DNA of 64,000 nucleotides from Rhodospira trueperi (GCF_900101965.1 NZ_FNAP01000001.1:372001-436000), one strand, 5' to 3'. Numbered from the stretch's first letter, positions 49,913 through 61,148 are shown. The notes: generated by a model from the sequence alone, not told the origin. Made by a program: numbers and translations.

Positions 49913-50787
49913 GATCCGATCCAATCCTCGGCGCCGGCCCTCGCAATGTGGGCCTCGTACAGATCCCACAATTGGCGGGTGATGCTGCCCGGCGCGCCGT
50001 TGGCGATGGAGGCGTCGTCGATGCGCACCACCGGCAGCGCGGCCGCCGTCGTGCTGGAAATAAAGGCCTCGCGCGCCGCCTTGGCTTCCTCCACCGTAAA
50101 GGGCCGCTGCTCCACCGTCAGTCCGGCCTGTGCGGCCAACGTGAGAACGGAATCGCGCGTGATGCCCGCCAGAATGTCGTGATTGAGTGGGCGCGTGACC
50201 AGGGTCCCGTCCTTGGTGACGATCCACGCGTTGGTCGAGGTTCCCTCGGTCACGAAGCCGTCGCGGTCCACCTGCCAGGCCTCGTAGGCACCGGCGTCCT
50301 TGGCCTGCTGCTTGGCCATGACGTTCGGCAACAACGACACCGACTTGATGTCGCGCCGCGCCCAGCGCTGATCCGGCACGGTGACGACGCCGATGCCGTT
50401 TTCCACCATGGCCGACGTTGGCCGAACCCCGGACCGGGCGGTCATCACCAGCGTGGGTGCGACGGTTGCGGGCGGAAAGGGATGATCGCGGCGGTACGTC
50501 CCGCGCGTGACCTGAAGATAAAGGATGCCGATGCGCACGGCGTTGCGCCGCACCACCTCGCGCATAACCAACCGCATGGCGCGGGGCGGCATCGGCATGG
50601 TCATGCGCAGTTCCCGGAGAGACCGTTCAAGCCGGGTCATGTGTCCGCCGAGATCAATGGGGCGTCCCCCCTCAATGGCGATCACCTCGTAGACCCCGTC
50701 CGCGAACTGCAGACCGCGATCCTCGACATGTACCCCGGCCTCGGCGTGGGGCAGGTATCGGCCATTGACGTAAGCGACGCGGGACAT
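49909..50787 (-). CDS. dat: D-amino-acid/branched-chain aminotransferase (class IV PLP)
   Basis: A 292-aa fold-type IV aminotransferase. It starts MSRVAYVNGRYLPHAEAGVH with VEDRGLQFADGVYEV, the PLP lysine lies in RRDIKSVSLLPNVMAKQ, and GFVTEGTSTNAWIV binds the phosphate. These match D-alanine aminotransferase (D-AAT) better than BCAT. Genes of this type sit between trkA and hfq in many Rhodospirillales. D-amino acid supply for peptidoglycan is the family role. Confidence 0.85.
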   Translation of the reverse strand: MSRVAYVNGRYLPHAEAGVHVEDRGLQFADGVYEVIAIEGGRPIDLGGHMTRLERSLRELRMTMPMPPRAMRLVMREVVRRNAVRIGILYLQVTRGTYRRDHPFPPATVAPTLVMTARSGVRPTSAMVENGIGVVTVPDQRWARRDIKSVSLLPNVMAKQQAKDAGAYEAWQVDRDGFVTEGTSTNAWIVTKDGTLVTRPLNHDILAGITRDSVLTLAAQAGLTVEQRPFTVEEAKAAREAFISSTTAAALPVVRIDDASIANGAPGSITRQLWDLYEAHIARAGAEDWIGS

Positions 50788-50889
50788 GAAGCCTCCGGGG
50801 TTCCGATGGACGGGACGGATGATCGGGATCTAGACCAGATCGGGCCGCGATGAAATGCCGAGATGACAGGTCTGCCCTGCGGTCGGGGC

Positions 50890-50940
50890 CTAGGGCGCGT
50901 TGCGGGCGTTTGGAGTCATCCAACGCGCCCTAGCTTTTTT
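50890..50940 (+). terminator. Strong hairpin with T-run, oriented against the operon
   Basis: CTAGGGCGCGTTG (50890-50902) and CAACGCGCCCTAG (50921-50933) form a perfect 13-bp stem with an 18-base loop. Six T (50935-50940) follow on the plus strand, although both flanking genes are on the minus strand. It may block antisense transcription, or belong to a dispersed palindromic repeat family. Confidence 0.5.
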
Positions 50941-50949
50941 GATGTCTGA

Positions 50950-50992
50950 GCAAATCGTCGTCGCGATCCGTTCCGGATCGTTCGGGATTTGC
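50950..50992. repeat. Nested inverted repeat downstream of trkA
   Basis: Outer arms GCAAATC (50950-50956) and GATTTGC (50986-50992) enclose inner arms CGATCCG and CGGATCG. It directly follows the trkA stop and may stabilise or end its transcript. No T-run is present on the minus strand. Confidence 0.4.
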
Positions 50993-50993
50993 C

Positions 50994-52373
50994 CTAGAAA
51001 AACTCCAGCCGGACGGAGAACATCTTCTCGACCTTCTTGATGGCGCCGGACGCCGCGAACAGCACCACCCGGTCCCCCGCCTTCAGCACGGTCGAGCCCC
51101 GGGGGCTGATGACCTCCTTATCCCCCCGCACCACGGCGCCAAGGATGACGCCGGCCGGCAGGCGCACCTCGCGCAGCGGCCGACCGACCAGTCCGGACGT
51201 TTCCAGCGCGTCGGCCTCGATGAGTTCGCCGAACCCCTCGTGCAGCGAGTGAACACTGTGAATGCGGCCTCGCCGGACATGCTGAAGGATGGTCGAGACC
51301 GTCATGCTGCGCGGGTTGACCACCACATCGATGCCCAGGGTCGAGACCAGCGGATTGTAGGCCGTCTTGTTGATCAGCGTAATGGCGCGCTGGCAGCCGT
51401 GTCGCTTGGCCAGCAACGAGGCCAGAATGTTGTTTTCGTCGTCATTGGTGACCGCGACCACGGTTTCCGTCTGGCCGACGTTGGCCTCTTCCAGGATTTC
51501 CTGATCGAGCACATCCCCGTTGATGACGATGGAGCGGGACAGCGTCTTGGCCACGACCTCGGCGCGGGCGCGGTCTTGCTCGACGACCTTGACCGAAACA
51601 TGGGGGAACTCGCGTTCCAGGTACTGCGCCAGGAACAGCCCGATATTGCCGCCCCCCAACACCAGAATCCGGCGGGCTTCCGGTTCCTCGTGGCCGAACG
51701 CCGCCAGGGCCCGCGCCTGATGCTCGGTCGCGCAGACAAAATAGACATCGTCGCCGGGCATCATCTGGTCATCCGGGCTCGGCACCATCGGCCGGTCCTG
51801 ACGCACGATGCCGACGATGACGATGGACAGGTCCGGAAACAGCACGGACAACTGCCGCAACGGCGTGAAGACGACTGGCGTGTCCTCGTTGCAGCGCACC
51901 CCCAGCAGGCGAACGGTGTTGTTGGCCAGCGGGATCAACTCCGTCGCACCAGGCACCCTCAGGCGGCGGATCACGGCCTTCGCCACCTCGATTTCCGGCG
52001 AGATGGTGACGTCGATGGGCATGTTCTCGCGGCTGAACAGATTGGCCCATTCGTCCTGGAGGTAATCCTGCGCCCGCACTCGCGCGATCTTGGTCGGCAC
52101 GTGAAACAGCGAGTGCGCCACCTGACAGGCGATCATGTTGACTTCGTCGGCGTGGGTGACCGCGATCAGCATTTCGGCATCGGCCGCCCCGGCCGCATCC
52201 AGGACACTCGGGTAGGAGGCGTGGCCGACCACGGCCTTCACATCCAAACTGTCCGAGATCTTTCGGATCAGGTCCGGGCGCTGGTCAATGACGGTGACGT
52301 CGTTGCCTTCGGAAGCCAGGTAGCGGGCGATACTGAACCCGACCTGACCGGCGCCGCAGACGATGACCTTCAT
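50994..52373 (-). CDS. trkA: Trk potassium-uptake regulatory protein TrkA
   Basis: A 459-aa cytoplasmic protein with two RCK units: the first NAD-binding motif is VIVCGAGQVGFSIARYL, the second LVLGGGNIGLFLAQYL, each followed by an RCK_C domain (LRLLGVRC..., and LREVRLPAGVILGAVVRG). It gates the TrkH/G potassium channel. Its position after ntrX is conserved in alphaproteobacteria. Confidence 0.96.
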   Translation of the reverse strand: MKVIVCGAGQVGFSIARYLASEGNDVTVIDQRPDLIRKISDSLDVKAVVGHASYPSVLDAAGAADAEMLIAVTHADEVNMIACQVAHSLFHVPTKIARVRAQDYLQDEWANLFSRENMPIDVTISPEIEVAKAVIRRLRVPGATELIPLANNTVRLLGVRCNEDTPVVFTPLRQLSVLFPDLSIVIVGIVRQDRPMVPSPDDQMMPGDDVYFVCATEHQARALAAFGHEEPEARRILVLGGGNIGLFLAQYLEREFPHVSVKVVEQDRARAEVVAKTLSRSIVINGDVLDQEILEEANVGQTETVVAVTNDDENNILASLLAKRHGCQRAITLINKTAYNPLVSTLGIDVVVNPRSMTVSTILQHVRRGRIHSVHSLHEGFGELIEADALETSGLVGRPLREVRLPAGVILGAVVRGDKEVISPRGSTVLKAGDRVVLFAASGAIKKVEKMFSVRLEFF

Positions 52374-52434
52374 GGCGATCAGACCTTCGTGCCGGAAACA
52401 GGCGCGTGCGGGTCACACGGCATAACGGGCGGGC

Positions 52435-53913
52435 TCAGGAGGCCGAACCGCGCGCGGCGGCGACCGCCTCGGCATCGGCCGCCGGACCTCCCCCCGCCTG
52501 GTGCGCGTTGGCCGTTCCCGCGCCGCCACCGCCAGCCACGCCCAGACTCTTCAGCTTGCGATGCAAGGCCGAGCGTTCCATGCCGACGAACTCGGCGGTG
52601 CGCGAGACATTACCGCCAAACCGCGTCACCTGCGCCAGGAGATAGTCCCGCTCGAAGATCTCCCGCGCCTCCCGCAACGGCAGGGTCATGATCTCCGAGG
52701 ACTTCTCCAGCCGCAGGGTGTCCGGCGTCAACGCACTGATTTCGTTCGGTAGCATGTCGGCCCGGATCAGATCCCGGGCATCGCCGGGTGCCATGATCAA
52801 CAGCCAGTCGATGACGTTGCGCAACTGGCGGACGTTGCCCGGCCAATCATAGGACTGCAACGCGGCCACGGCGTCCTCGCCCAGGGGACGCGGCGGAATC
52901 CCGGCCGACCGCGCGGCGGTATCCATGAAGAACCGCGCCAACCCCGGAATGTCGCCGCGGCGCTCGACCAGAGCCGGTACCTTCAGGGGCACCACCGCCA
53001 GCCGATAGTACAGATCCTCGCGGAACAGTCCGCGCCGGATCTCCTCCTGGATGTCGCGATGGCTGGTGGCGATCACCCGCACGTCCACCGAAATCCGTCG
53101 GGTGCCGCCGACATGCTCGAACGTCTGCTCCTGCAACACGCGCACGAGCTTGCCCTGTGTCTCCAGCGGCATGTCCGCCACCTCGTCGAGCAGCAGGGTG
53201 CCGCCGTTGGCCTGTTCGAACATGCCCACCTTGCGGGGTCCGTCCGATCCGTCCGGACCGGTCTCGGTCCCGAACAGTTCCGGTTCCATACGATCCGGAT
53301 GCATGGCCGCGCAGTTGACCACGACGAACGGCTGATCGGCCCGTCGGCTGTGGGCATGAATCATGCGCGCCGCCACTTCCTTGCCGGTGCCGGGAGGCCC
53401 GCTGATCAGGACCCGCGACCCGGTCGGAGCCACTTTGGAAATGGCCGCGCGAAGCTGGACAATGGACGGGCTTTCACCGATCAATTCGGTCTGCGCGCCC
53501 GCGCGGATCCGCAGTTCCGCGTTTTCCTGACGCAGCCGGAATGCCTCAATGGCGCGCTCGACCATCAAGAGCAGGCGGTCGGTCTTGAAGGGCTTCTCAA
53601 TGAAGTCGTAAGCACCCTTCTTGATCGCGGCAACGGCGGTTTCGATGGTGCCATGACCGCTGATCATCAGGACAGGCATATGCGGATGATCGCGCAGGAT
53701 CTGTTCAAGCAACTCCAGCCCGTCGAGGCGGCTGCCCTCCAGCCAGATGTCCAGGATCATCAGGCTTGGCCGTCGTTCGGCGATGGCCCGCAGAGCGTTG
53801 TCACTGTCCGTGGCTCCACGGCACGCATAACCCTCGTCCTCCAGGATACCGGAGACGGCCATGCGGATGTCGCTTTCGTCGTCAACAATCAGAATATCGT
53901 GCGCCATGGTCAC
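52435..53913 (-). CDS. ntrX: Nitrogen response regulator NtrX
   Basis: A 492-aa NtrC-like regulator: receiver domain (HDILIVDDESDIRMAVSG, phospho-Asp in LMILDIWLEG), AAA+ domain (GPPGTGKEVAARMIHA; LLLDEVADMPL) and Fis-type HTH (NVSRTAEFVGMERSALHRKL). The sigma-54 contact loop GAFTGA is missing, replaced by GTETGPDGSDGPRKVG, as is usual in NtrX, so it probably does not act as a classical sigma-54 activator. The Ala/Gly-rich tail is longer than usual. Partner of NtrY. Confidence 0.95.
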   Translation of the reverse strand: MTMAHDILIVDDESDIRMAVSGILEDEGYACRGATDSDNALRAIAERRPSLMILDIWLEGSRLDGLELLEQILRDHPHMPVLMISGHGTIETAVAAIKKGAYDFIEKPFKTDRLLLMVERAIEAFRLRQENAELRIRAGAQTELIGESPSIVQLRAAISKVAPTGSRVLISGPPGTGKEVAARMIHAHSRRADQPFVVVNCAAMHPDRMEPELFGTETGPDGSDGPRKVGMFEQANGGTLLLDEVADMPLETQGKLVRVLQEQTFEHVGGTRRISVDVRVIATSHRDIQEEIRRGLFREDLYYRLAVVPLKVPALVERRGDIPGLARFFMDTAARSAGIPPRPLGEDAVAALQSYDWPGNVRQLRNVIDWLLIMAPGDARDLIRADMLPNEISALTPDTLRLEKSSEIMTLPLREAREIFERDYLLAQVTRFGGNVSRTAEFVGMERSALHRKLKSLGVAGGGGAGTANAHQAGGGPAADAEAVAAARGSAS

Positions 53914-54030
53914 CTTGACAGGGCGACAGCGCCCGGATCCCTGTTCTTGGTCATTGGATGAACGGTCATGGTCCTCGTCATGATTTCTGGGTGGCTCCTG
54001 GGATTGCCGCGCCCTGTTGCGCCCGTTCCA

Positions 54031-56358
54031 TCAACGGGCCTCCGATCCATCCGGTCGCACATCCGGGCGGTCTGTGTCCTGTTCCTCCCCGCCACCAGGA
54101 GGCGGCTGACGCGGAAACAACAGGTCCACCCTGGCACCACCGCCCGGCCTGTCCCCCAGTCTTACCTCGCCGCGATGATCCTCCAGGATCTTCCGGACGA
54201 TCGCTAACCCAAGACCGGTTCCCTTGCTCCGGGTGGTCACGTAAGGCTCGGTGAGGCGCGAACGGTCGCCGTCAGGCAGTCCTTTGCCATTGTCCTCAAT
54301 CACGATCACCACTGAGTCGGCGCGATCCTCCAGCCGGGCGATGATACTTCCAGGTTGAGAGTCCGCCTGATCCTTTTCTTTTTCCAACCGCCCGTCAATC
54401 CCCTCGACGGCGTTCTTGAGCAGGTTCGTCAGGGCCTGGGACACCTGTCGGGCATCGCAGGCCAGACGCACGGGATGATCCGGCACGTCGGTGGCAAACG
54501 TGATGTGCGGATAGGCGGTTCGCTGAAGGACGACCGCTTGGCCGACGATCTGGTTGAGGTTTTCCATCTTCATGGTGGGCGCGGGCATGCGCGCGAAGGC
54601 CGAGAATTCGTCCACCATCTGGCCGATATCCCCAACATGACGCACGATGGTGTCCGTGCATTGCACGAACGTCTCCCGGTCCTCTGTCAACTGGCGCAGG
54701 TAGCGGCGCTTGAGGCGCTCGGCAGACAGCTGGATCGGGGTCAGCGGATTCTTGATCTCGTGCGCGATCCGCCGCGCCACGTCGGCCCAGGCGGCCGTGC
54801 GCTGTGCCTGCTGCAATTCCGTAATGTCGTCAAACGTCAGGACATACCCGAGAACATGCCCTTCGGCGTCCCGTTCGGCGCCGAGACGGACCAGAAGCGT
54901 CAGTGACCGACCCGCCCGGTCATAATGAAGTTCGGTCTGCGCTGCTTTGTCGGGCCGCACCGCGATTTGCTCCATCAATCCCGTCAAACCGGGGAACAAA
55001 TGGGCGACCGGTCGGCCAACCCAGTCGTCCATGCCTTCTCCGAGAAGATCACTGGCGGAGCGGTTTCCCAACTCGATCAGCCCATCGCGGTCAAGCGCGA
55101 CCACACCGGCGGAAACGCCCGCCAGGACCGTTTCGGTGAACCGGCTGCGTTCGTCCAACTCCTGGTTGGCATCCATCAGGCTCTGCTGCTGTGTCTCGAT
55201 TTGCGCGGTCATGCGGTTGAAGGCACGTGACAGCACCGCCACTTCGTCGTTCGTCGCGACTTCCCGGACACGGACACGCAGATTGCCCTGCCGCACCCGA
55301 TCCGCGGCATCAATCAGGCTCATAATGGGCTGGGCAAGGCGCGTAGCCATGGTCAAACCCACGGCGATGGCCGCGAGCAGCAACAGCACCGAGACCATGA
55401 CGAAGATCATGGAAAGGGTCAGCTCGTACCCGCTGCGCCGTCCCTCTAGCTCCTTGTATTGATCCACCGCCTGTTCGGTGCTTTCCACCGCACCCAGAAC
55501 CCGGGGGTCGACGAACCGTCCGACGTAAAGGTAAAGTCGGGAGAGCGTTTCCAGACGCACCAGCCCACGCACGCGGTCGTCGTTTTCGCCTGTCAGAAGC
55601 GCCACGTTTCCGCTGTCCGCCCGTTCCATGGCCCAGAACGGCACCTGCTCGAACTGAAGGGAAAACGTGTAACCCGCCCGGGCAATGACCTTGCCGTCAC
55701 CGGCGAACACCACCGCCTCGGTCAGGTTGCGCACGGCGGACTGGGCGTTCAGAAACCGGTTGAGGTGCTCGGGGTCCCGACTGATTTCCAGCCAGTTCCG
55801 ATTCAGGTCGTTGGCCATCGCCATGACATCGCCGGCGATGGCCTGTTGATGTTCGTTGAGATAGGCCTGCGCGACCTGAAGCGATTCGTCAAGCGCGGTC
55901 GAGACCCGGCTGGAAAACCAGCCCTGCACGCCGACCTGAAACACCAGGATCGAAAACACGGAAGTGAGGATCGCGGGGGTGACCGCGACGCCCCCGAACA
56001 ACACGACCAGCCGGACATGCAGCCGCGAGCCCGCGCCACCGCTGCGCCGCGCCGACCAGACCTTGACGAGCCGTCGCGCCACCAACAGGCCCAGTGCCAG
56101 CATGATGACGAGATTGACGTTCAGGAGACCCAGCATGATCGCCGGGTCCTTGACCGTCGGACCTAGACCGGTCAGGACCGCCGTGGTCGCGCCGACCGAA
56201 ACGACTGCCGCGACGGCCAGCACCCAGGTGAGCGCGCGCATGATGCGCACCCGTCGTGCCCACACCGCCAGACGCAGGACGCGCCGCTTCGCCGAACCAC
56301 GACCGCCAGACCCCGTCCCTAACCCGTCGGGTTCATCCGGGATGCCGTCAGCCGTCAT
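54031..56358 (-). CDS. ntrY: Nitrogen sensor histidine kinase NtrY
   Basis: A 775-aa membrane kinase. Several N-terminal membrane segments ([53 protein letters not shown]) and one near residue 300 flank an extracytoplasmic domain. HAMP, PAS, HisKA ([20 protein letters not shown]) and HATPase ([18 protein letters not shown]) domains follow. It phosphorylates NtrX in response to nitrogen or redox state. It overlaps ntrC by 4 bases. Confidence 0.96.
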   Translation of the reverse strand: MTADGIPDEPDGLGTGSGGRGSAKRRVLRLAVWARRVRIMRALTWVLAVAAVVSVGATTAVLTGLGPTVKDPAIMLGLLNVNLVIMLALGLLVARRLVKVWSARRSGGAGSRLHVRLVVLFGGVAVTPAILTSVFSILVFQVGVQGWFSSRVSTALDESLQVAQAYLNEHQQAIAGDVMAMANDLNRNWLEISRDPEHLNRFLNAQSAVRNLTEAVVFAGDGKVIARAGYTFSLQFEQVPFWAMERADSGNVALLTGENDDRVRGLVRLETLSRLYLYVGRFVDPRVLGAVESTEQAVDQYKELEGRRSGYELTLSMIFVMVSVLLLLAAIAVGLTMATRLAQPIMSLIDAADRVRQGNLRVRVREVATNDEVAVLSRAFNRMTAQIETQQQSLMDANQELDERSRFTETVLAGVSAGVVALDRDGLIELGNRSASDLLGEGMDDWVGRPVAHLFPGLTGLMEQIAVRPDKAAQTELHYDRAGRSLTLLVRLGAERDAEGHVLGYVLTFDDITELQQAQRTAAWADVARRIAHEIKNPLTPIQLSAERLKRRYLRQLTEDRETFVQCTDTIVRHVGDIGQMVDEFSAFARMPAPTMKMENLNQIVGQAVVLQRTAYPHITFATDVPDHPVRLACDARQVSQALTNLLKNAVEGIDGRLEKEKDQADSQPGSIIARLEDRADSVVIVIEDNGKGLPDGDRSRLTEPYVTTRSKGTGLGLAIVRKILEDHRGEVRLGDRPGGGARVDLLFPRQPPPGGGEEQDTDRPDVRPDGSEAR

Positions 56359-57860
56359 CCCACACCCCGGATCACCTGAATGTCCAGATCACGGATCTTC
56401 TTGCGCAGGGTGTTGCGATTAACTCCTAGAAGTTGAGAGGCCTTTATTTGATTTCCTTTGGTGGCCTCCAGGGACAGTTGGATCAACGGCCGCTCGACTT
56501 CCCGCAACACCCTGTCATGAAGACCGGCGGGCGGCAGCGTTTCGTCATGCGCCGCGAAATAGTCCCGAAGGTGTCGCTCCACGAGGCTGCCAAGCCCCTC
56601 GCCCGCACTGCCCGACGCCTCGGATTTCGGGGGCACCGCCGCGAGTTCCGCCTCGATGACCTCCAGACCGATGGATTCCTGAGAGTACAGCGCCGCCAGC
56701 CGGCGCACCAGATTCTCCAGTTCGCGGACATTGCCCGGCCAGCGATGCCGCTTCAATCGATCCATGGCCTGCGCGTCAACGATCTTGGCGGGAAGCCCCT
56801 CCTCCGCGACCTGGGCCTGGAAGTGCCGCACCAGTTCCGGGATGTCCTCCGACCGCTCGCGCAGGGACGGCAGGCGGATCGGCACCACGTTCAGGCGATA
56901 GAACAGATCCTCGCGGAACAGCCCCTGCCGGATCTGCTGGGTCAGGTCGCGGTGGGTGGCGGCGATGATGCGGACGTTGGCGCGAATGGCGAACCGCCCG
57001 CCCACCGTGGTGTATTCATTCTCCTGCAGGACCCGCAGCAGGCGGGTCTGGGCCTCCGGCGGCATGTCGCCGATCTCGTCGAGGAACAACGTACCACCGT
57101 CGGCCTGCTCGAAGCGGCCGACGCCACGCGCGGTGGCTCCCGTAAACGCGCCCTTCTCGTGGCCGAACAGTTCAGACTCGATTAGTTCGCGCGGAATGGC
57201 GGCCATGTTGACGGCCACGAACGGCCCAGTGCGCCGCTTGCCGTAGTCGTGCAGCGCCCGGGCGACCAGTTCCTTTCCGGTGCCGGACTCTCCCGTGATC
57301 ATCACCGTCAGGTCGGTGTTCATCAGGCGGGCGAGCGTCCGGTAGATCTCCTGCATCGCGGCCGAGCGGCCGATCAGCGGCAGGCCCTCTTCCTCGGGCT
57401 CTTCCCGCGCTGTCCCGGCGGCCGCGTGTTTCGGGGCCGACAGGGCGCGACGGACGACATTGACCAGTTCGGACAGGTCAAAGGGCTTCGGCAAATACTC
57501 GAACGCGCCCCGTTCCGTGGCCTTGACCGCCGTCAGAAGAGTGTTCTGGGCGCTCATGACGACAATGCGCAGATCGGGACGGATCTTCTTAATGCGCGGA
57601 ATCAGGTCGAGGCCGTTTTCATCCGGCATGACCACATCGGTGATCACCAGATCGCCGGCGCCGTCGGACACCCAGTTCCACAGCGTCGAGGCCGTTCCGG
57701 TCGTACGCACCTCGTATCCAGCGCGCCCAAGCGCCTGGCTGAGAACGGTTCGGATCGCCCTGTCATCATCAGCGATCAGAATGGTACGCCCGGTTCCGAT
57801 GGCCGAATCCATCACCGGCGCCATGGCCTCCCCTGCGGTATCGGTGGCTATTCCGGTCAT
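56355..57860 (-). CDS. ntrC: Nitrogen regulation protein NtrC (NRI)
   Basis: A 501-aa sigma-54-dependent activator. Receiver domain with phospho-Asp in [18 protein letters not shown]+ domain with [21 protein letters not shown] loop in [14 protein letters not shown], and [12 protein letters not shown], and a C-terminal Fis HTH ([19 protein letters not shown]). It activates nitrogen-assimilation genes when phosphorylated by NtrB. Start and stop overlap neighbours ntrB and ntrY. Confidence 0.97.
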   Translation of the reverse strand: MTGIATDTAGEAMAPVMDSAIGTGRTILIADDDRAIRTVLSQALGRAGYEVRTTGTASTLWNWVSDGAGDLVITDVVMPDENGLDLIPRIKKIRPDLRIVVMSAQNTLLTAVKATERGAFEYLPKPFDLSELVNVVRRALSAPKHAAAGTAREEPEEEGLPLIGRSAAMQEIYRTLARLMNTDLTVMITGESGTGKELVARALHDYGKRRTGPFVAVNMAAIPRELIESELFGHEKGAFTGATARGVGRFEQADGGTLFLDEIGDMPPEAQTRLLRVLQENEYTTVGGRFAIRANVRIIAATHRDLTQQIRQGLFREDLFYRLNVVPIRLPSLRERSEDIPELVRHFQAQVAEEGLPAKIVDAQAMDRLKRHRWPGNVRELENLVRRLAALYSQESIGLEVIEAELAAVPPKSEASGSAGEGLGSLVERHLRDYFAAHDETLPPAGLHDRVLREVERPLIQLSLEATKGNQIKASQLLGVNRNTLRKKIRDLDIQVIRGVG

Positions 57861-59017
57861 GTTGTCTCCTCCGTGGCGCCCACGCGAGCGCGCGGGTACC
57901 GCGCGGTCGGGGCCATGGGCAGCACCACGCGGAACACCGTCCGGCGCGGTTGCGTGTCAAACTCCACGATGCCCCCGTGATCGGTCACGATCTTGGCCAC
58001 CAGGGGCAGGCCCAGGCCGCTGCCCGACGGCTTGTTGGTCACGAAGGGCTCGAACAGGTGGCCCCTGATGTCCTCGGGGATACCCGGGCCGTTGTCCCGC
58101 ACCGTGACGACGAGCGGCAGATCCATCCGATCAAGAGACCCCGGCGCGGCCAGACGCAGTCCGTGCTGATACGCCGTGGACAGCACGATCTCCCCGCCGT
58201 CCGCCGGAACCACCTCCGCCGCGTTCTTAACCAGATTCAGGAACACCTGAACCAATTGATCGCGGTTGCCGAGCACAGGCGGCAAGGACGGGTCGTAGCT
58301 TTCGACGAACCGGATCCCCTTTGCGAAGCCGTTCTCCGCCACCCGACGCACATGCTCCAGCACCTGATGGATGTTGACCGGCTCCCGGCTCAGCGCGCCG
58401 CCGTCGGAGAACACATCCATCCGATCCACCAGCGACACGATGCGGTCGGTCTCGTCACGGATCAACTGTGTCAGAACGCGATCGGACTCGGCCACGCTCT
58501 GGTCGAGCAGTTGGGCGGCACCGCGAATCCCGGACAGCGGGTTCTTGACCTCGTGCGCCAACAGGCGGGCCATGGCCGACACCGAGCGGGCGGCCCCCCG
58601 GCTGAGCATCTGCTGGCCGATCCGCAGCGCCTTGGAGTGCTCCTGGAACTGAACCACGACCCACCCCGGCAACTCCACATGGGGCGAGACCTGAATGGTC
58701 ATGACCCGGGCGCCGGTGCGCGGGGTATCAAGCTCCACCTCGTACTCCGACACCGCGCTGCTGTCGCGCCGCGCCTGATGGATCAGCGAGAACGTCTGAC
58801 TGTCCCGCGCGATCAGATCGTCGAGGGAGACGCCCTTCAGGTGCCCTATGCTGCTGTCGAAAAGCTGCTCGCCAGCGGCGTTGATAAAGACGATCCGGTC
58901 TTCCTGGTCCAGGACCAGCACCGCCGACGCGATGGCATTGAGAACCGACAGCGCATCCAGCGGCGCGGCCTGGGCATCCGGGCCACCGCCGTCAATGATC
59001 TTCAACGACCGGCTCAT
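57857..59017 (-). CDS. ntrB: Nitrogen sensor kinase NtrB (NRII)
   Basis: A 386-aa soluble kinase with an N-terminal PAS domain ([19 protein letters not shown]), HisKA H-box ([20 protein letters not shown]) and HATPase with [11 protein letters not shown] and [18 protein letters not shown]. It senses nitrogen status through PII and phosphorylates or dephosphorylates NtrC. It overlaps dusB upstream and ntrC downstream (4-base ATGA overlaps). Confidence 0.97.
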   Translation of the reverse strand: MSRSLKIIDGGGPDAQAAPLDALSVLNAIASAVLVLDQEDRIVFINAAGEQLFDSSIGHLKGVSLDDLIARDSQTFSLIHQARRDSSAVSEYEVELDTPRTGARVMTIQVSPHVELPGWVVVQFQEHSKALRIGQQMLSRGAARSVSAMARLLAHEVKNPLSGIRGAAQLLDQSVAESDRVLTQLIRDETDRIVSLVDRMDVFSDGGALSREPVNIHQVLEHVRRVAENGFAKGIRFVESYDPSLPPVLGNRDQLVQVFLNLVKNAAEVVPADGGEIVLSTAYQHGLRLAAPGSLDRMDLPLVVTVRDNGPGIPEDIRGHLFEPFVTNKPSGSGLGLPLVAKIVTDHGGIVEFDTQPRRTVFRVVLPMAPTARYPRARVGATEETT

Positions 59018-60027
59018 GCCGCCTCCCGGGTCGGGACCGGAGAGCGGGTGTCGGCCGATTGGGCCTCGGTCCAGAAGGTGTTCAGAAGGACACGCGCCCG
59101 CTCAGGGTCGTCCTCCCGGTTGAAGGCGCTCCGCAACGCGGCGGCGCCACACAGACCGTGGGCGGCCCAGGCCATGTGCTTGCGCGCCAGCCGAAGCCCC
59201 CGGTAGGCACCGTAATGCGAGACCAGGGCATCGAAGTGATCAAGCGCCAGATCGCGTCGCTCGGCAAGGCCGGGCTCGCGCACGGGCGCGCCGGTCTCCA
59301 GCGCCTGTCCGATCAGGCCTGGCAGCCACGGTCGGCCCTGGGCCGCGCGTCCGATCATCACGCCGTCGGCGCCCGACACGGACAGCAGCGCGCGGGCATC
59401 CTCGACGGACGCCACATCGCCGTTACCGATGACGGGAATGGAAACCGCCGCCTTGACCTCGCCGATGAACGGCCAGTCGGCCCGACCGCCATACATCTGG
59501 TCGCGCGTGCGCCCATGGACGGTAATCAGTTGCACGCCGAGATCCTCGGCGATGCGGGCCAGACGCGGCGCGTTGCGGTGAGACGCGTCCCAGCCCGCGC
59601 GCATCTTCAGCGTGAGCGGCACGCGCGCGGCCTTCACCACGGCCGCGATGATGGCCGCCGCGCGCCGCTCGTCACGCATCAGCGCCGACCCCGCCGGCCC
59701 CTTGACCACCTTTTTCACCGGGCAGCCCATGTTGATGTCGATGATGTCCGCGCCACGGTCCACGCAGATCCGCGCCGCCTCCGCCATGGTGGCCGGGTCG
59801 CCGCCCGCGAGTTGGACCGCCGTCGGCGCCCCGATGTCGTCGGGATCGCCCATGCGCAGGGTCTCGTCGTGCCGCGTGGCAACCCGGCCGCTGGCGATCA
59901 TTTCCGAGAACGCCAGAGCGCAGCCGAACCGGCGAGCAAGCCGTCGGAACGACGCGTCGGTGATTCCGGACATGGGCGCCAGGACCACACGCGAATCCAG
60001 GCGAACGGAGCCGATGAGCAGGGACAT
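59014..60027 (-). CDS. dusB: tRNA-dihydrouridine synthase DusB (NifR3)
   Basis: A 337-aa FMN enzyme starting [21 protein letters not shown]. The catalytic Cys lies in [17 protein letters not shown], and [15 protein letters not shown] and [16 protein letters not shown] bind the flavin. It reduces uridine in tRNA D-loops. It is the first gene of the nifR3-ntrBC-ntrYX cluster and is preceded by a candidate promoter and a leader hairpin. Confidence 0.95.
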   Translation of the reverse strand: MSLLIGSVRLDSRVVLAPMSGITDASFRRLARRFGCALAFSEMIASGRVATRHDETLRMGDPDDIGAPTAVQLAGGDPATMAEAARICVDRGADIIDINMGCPVKKVVKGPAGSALMRDERRAAAIIAAVVKAARVPLTLKMRAGWDASHRNAPRLARIAEDLGVQLITVHGRTRDQMYGGRADWPFIGEVKAAVSIPVIGNGDVASVEDARALLSVSGADGVMIGRAAQGRPWLPGLIGQALETGAPVREPGLAERRDLALDHFDALVSHYGAYRGLRLARKHMAWAAHGLCGAAALRSAFNREDDPERARVLLNTFWTEAQSADTRSPVPTREAA

Positions 60028-60060
60028 GGGGCCGGGCGGTGGACGGGAACGGGACTGCCT

Positions 60061-60080
60061 CCTCGCGGATCATCGCGAGG
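60061..60080 (-). promoter_or_regulatory. Leader hairpin of the dusB-ntr operon
   Basis: CCTCGCG and CGCGAGG form a perfect 7-bp stem with a 6-base loop between the candidate promoter and the dusB start. It could affect translation or mRNA stability; no T-run follows. Confidence 0.35.
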
Positions 60081-60095
60081 GACCAAGGATTGCCC

Positions 60096-60124
60096 ATTAT
60101 GCACAGCATTTGGGCATTTGGCGA
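60096..60124 (-). promoter_or_regulatory. Candidate promoter of the dusB-ntr operon
   Basis: On the minus strand TCGCCA (60124-60119), a 17-base spacer and CATAAT (60101-60096) lie 70 bases upstream of the dusB start. Confidence 0.45.
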
Positions 60125-60177
60125 GGAATCATGCGGGGCAAGGCGAAAAAACCGTCACATCGGGGCCTGACCCGCGC

Positions 60178-60978
60178 TCAGGCCAGCACGAGACCGATGA
60201 ACTTGATCCCCGGGAAGGCCAGCGTCAGCAGCAGATAGGCCAACAGCAGGGTGCGCGCCGCCACCCGTCCGCGTATGCCGGCCCACCTATGCGCGGCCAG
60301 CAGCCCGCCGATGACGGCGAAGGCCAGGAAAGACAGCAGCGTCTTGTGGTCCAATGCCAGAAGCGCGCCGTGGCTCAGGTATTCCAGCGCCAAGCCGCTC
60401 ACCAGACCCAGCCCCAGGATCCCTTCCGTGACCGCCAGCAGGCCGACCGACACCCGCTCCGATTCGGCCACCGGCGGCAACAGCCGGGTCAGCCGGGTCG
60501 GCCGCTTGCGCTTCAGCGCGCGTTCCTGGAGGAACGCCGCCAAGGCCGCCACCGCCGCCACCGTCAGAAGACCGTAGGTGATCACCGACACGAGGATATG
60601 GAACACGAGCCAAGCCGGGGGCGCCTGCCCTTCCAACGGCAGCACGGGTCCTGGATCGGCGGCGAAGATCGTGGCCAGCACGCCCAGAATGGCCAGATAC
60701 GGCATGATGAGCGGCGCCAGCCGCCACGCATGCCGATTGATCATGGTCACCATGAAGAACAGCAAGGCACTGGTGGCGATGGCCACCCACAGAGTCGCCG
60801 AAAAGCCGGTATGCCAGCCGGAGGACATCTGCCATGTGACCCAGAATGTCGGCCCCATGGCCGCCAACACGGTCAACCCGGCCTGCCACGCCGGACGGGC
60901 CGTGCGCCACAGGGGCAGGATGGCCGCCGGAAGCATCGACAGGACAGCGGCGAGATGGAAGCCGAGTGTGTTTACCAT
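60178..60978 (-). CDS. Cytochrome c assembly membrane protein, HemX/CcsA-like
   Basis: A 266-aa integral membrane protein with about eight hydrophobic segments. The haem-handling pattern of the CcsA/CcmC/YpjD family is present: WLVFHILVSVITYGLLTVAA (first His) and a second His in LLALDHKTLLSFLAF and in AHRWAGIRGR. The WWD-like motif is not clear, so it is closer to the YpjD/HemX branch. The ATG at 60978 starts MVNTLGFHLAAVLSMLPA. It is a single gene between dusB and ispDF. Confidence 0.85.
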   Translation of the reverse strand: MVNTLGFHLAAVLSMLPAAILPLWRTARPAWQAGLTVLAAMGPTFWVTWQMSSGWHTGFSATLWVAIATSALLFFMVTMINRHAWRLAPLIMPYLAILGVLATIFAADPGPVLPLEGQAPPAWLVFHILVSVITYGLLTVAAVAALAAFLQERALKRKRPTRLTRLLPPVAESERVSVGLLAVTEGILGLGLVSGLALEYLSHGALLALDHKTLLSFLAFAVIGGLLAAHRWAGIRGRVAARTLLLAYLLLTLAFPGIKFIGLVLA

Positions 60979-61148
60979 GGCCGGGACTATAGCGCGCGCG
61001 CCGGGGCTCCACAACGCGGGGCATGACCATTCCGCCAGCGTTTGCGCGCGGCGAGGATTTTCCCGCCGCGCGGAATCCACTACCCTGCCCCGCTCCGTGT
61101 CGGGGTCACGGACCCCTCCAACAGAAAAAGCATGAGGATCGGACAACG

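Noticed and set aside
52435-53913. Missing GAFTGA in NtrX as a defect
   Set aside because: NtrX proteins of this group normally lack that loop, so this is expected and not a mutation.
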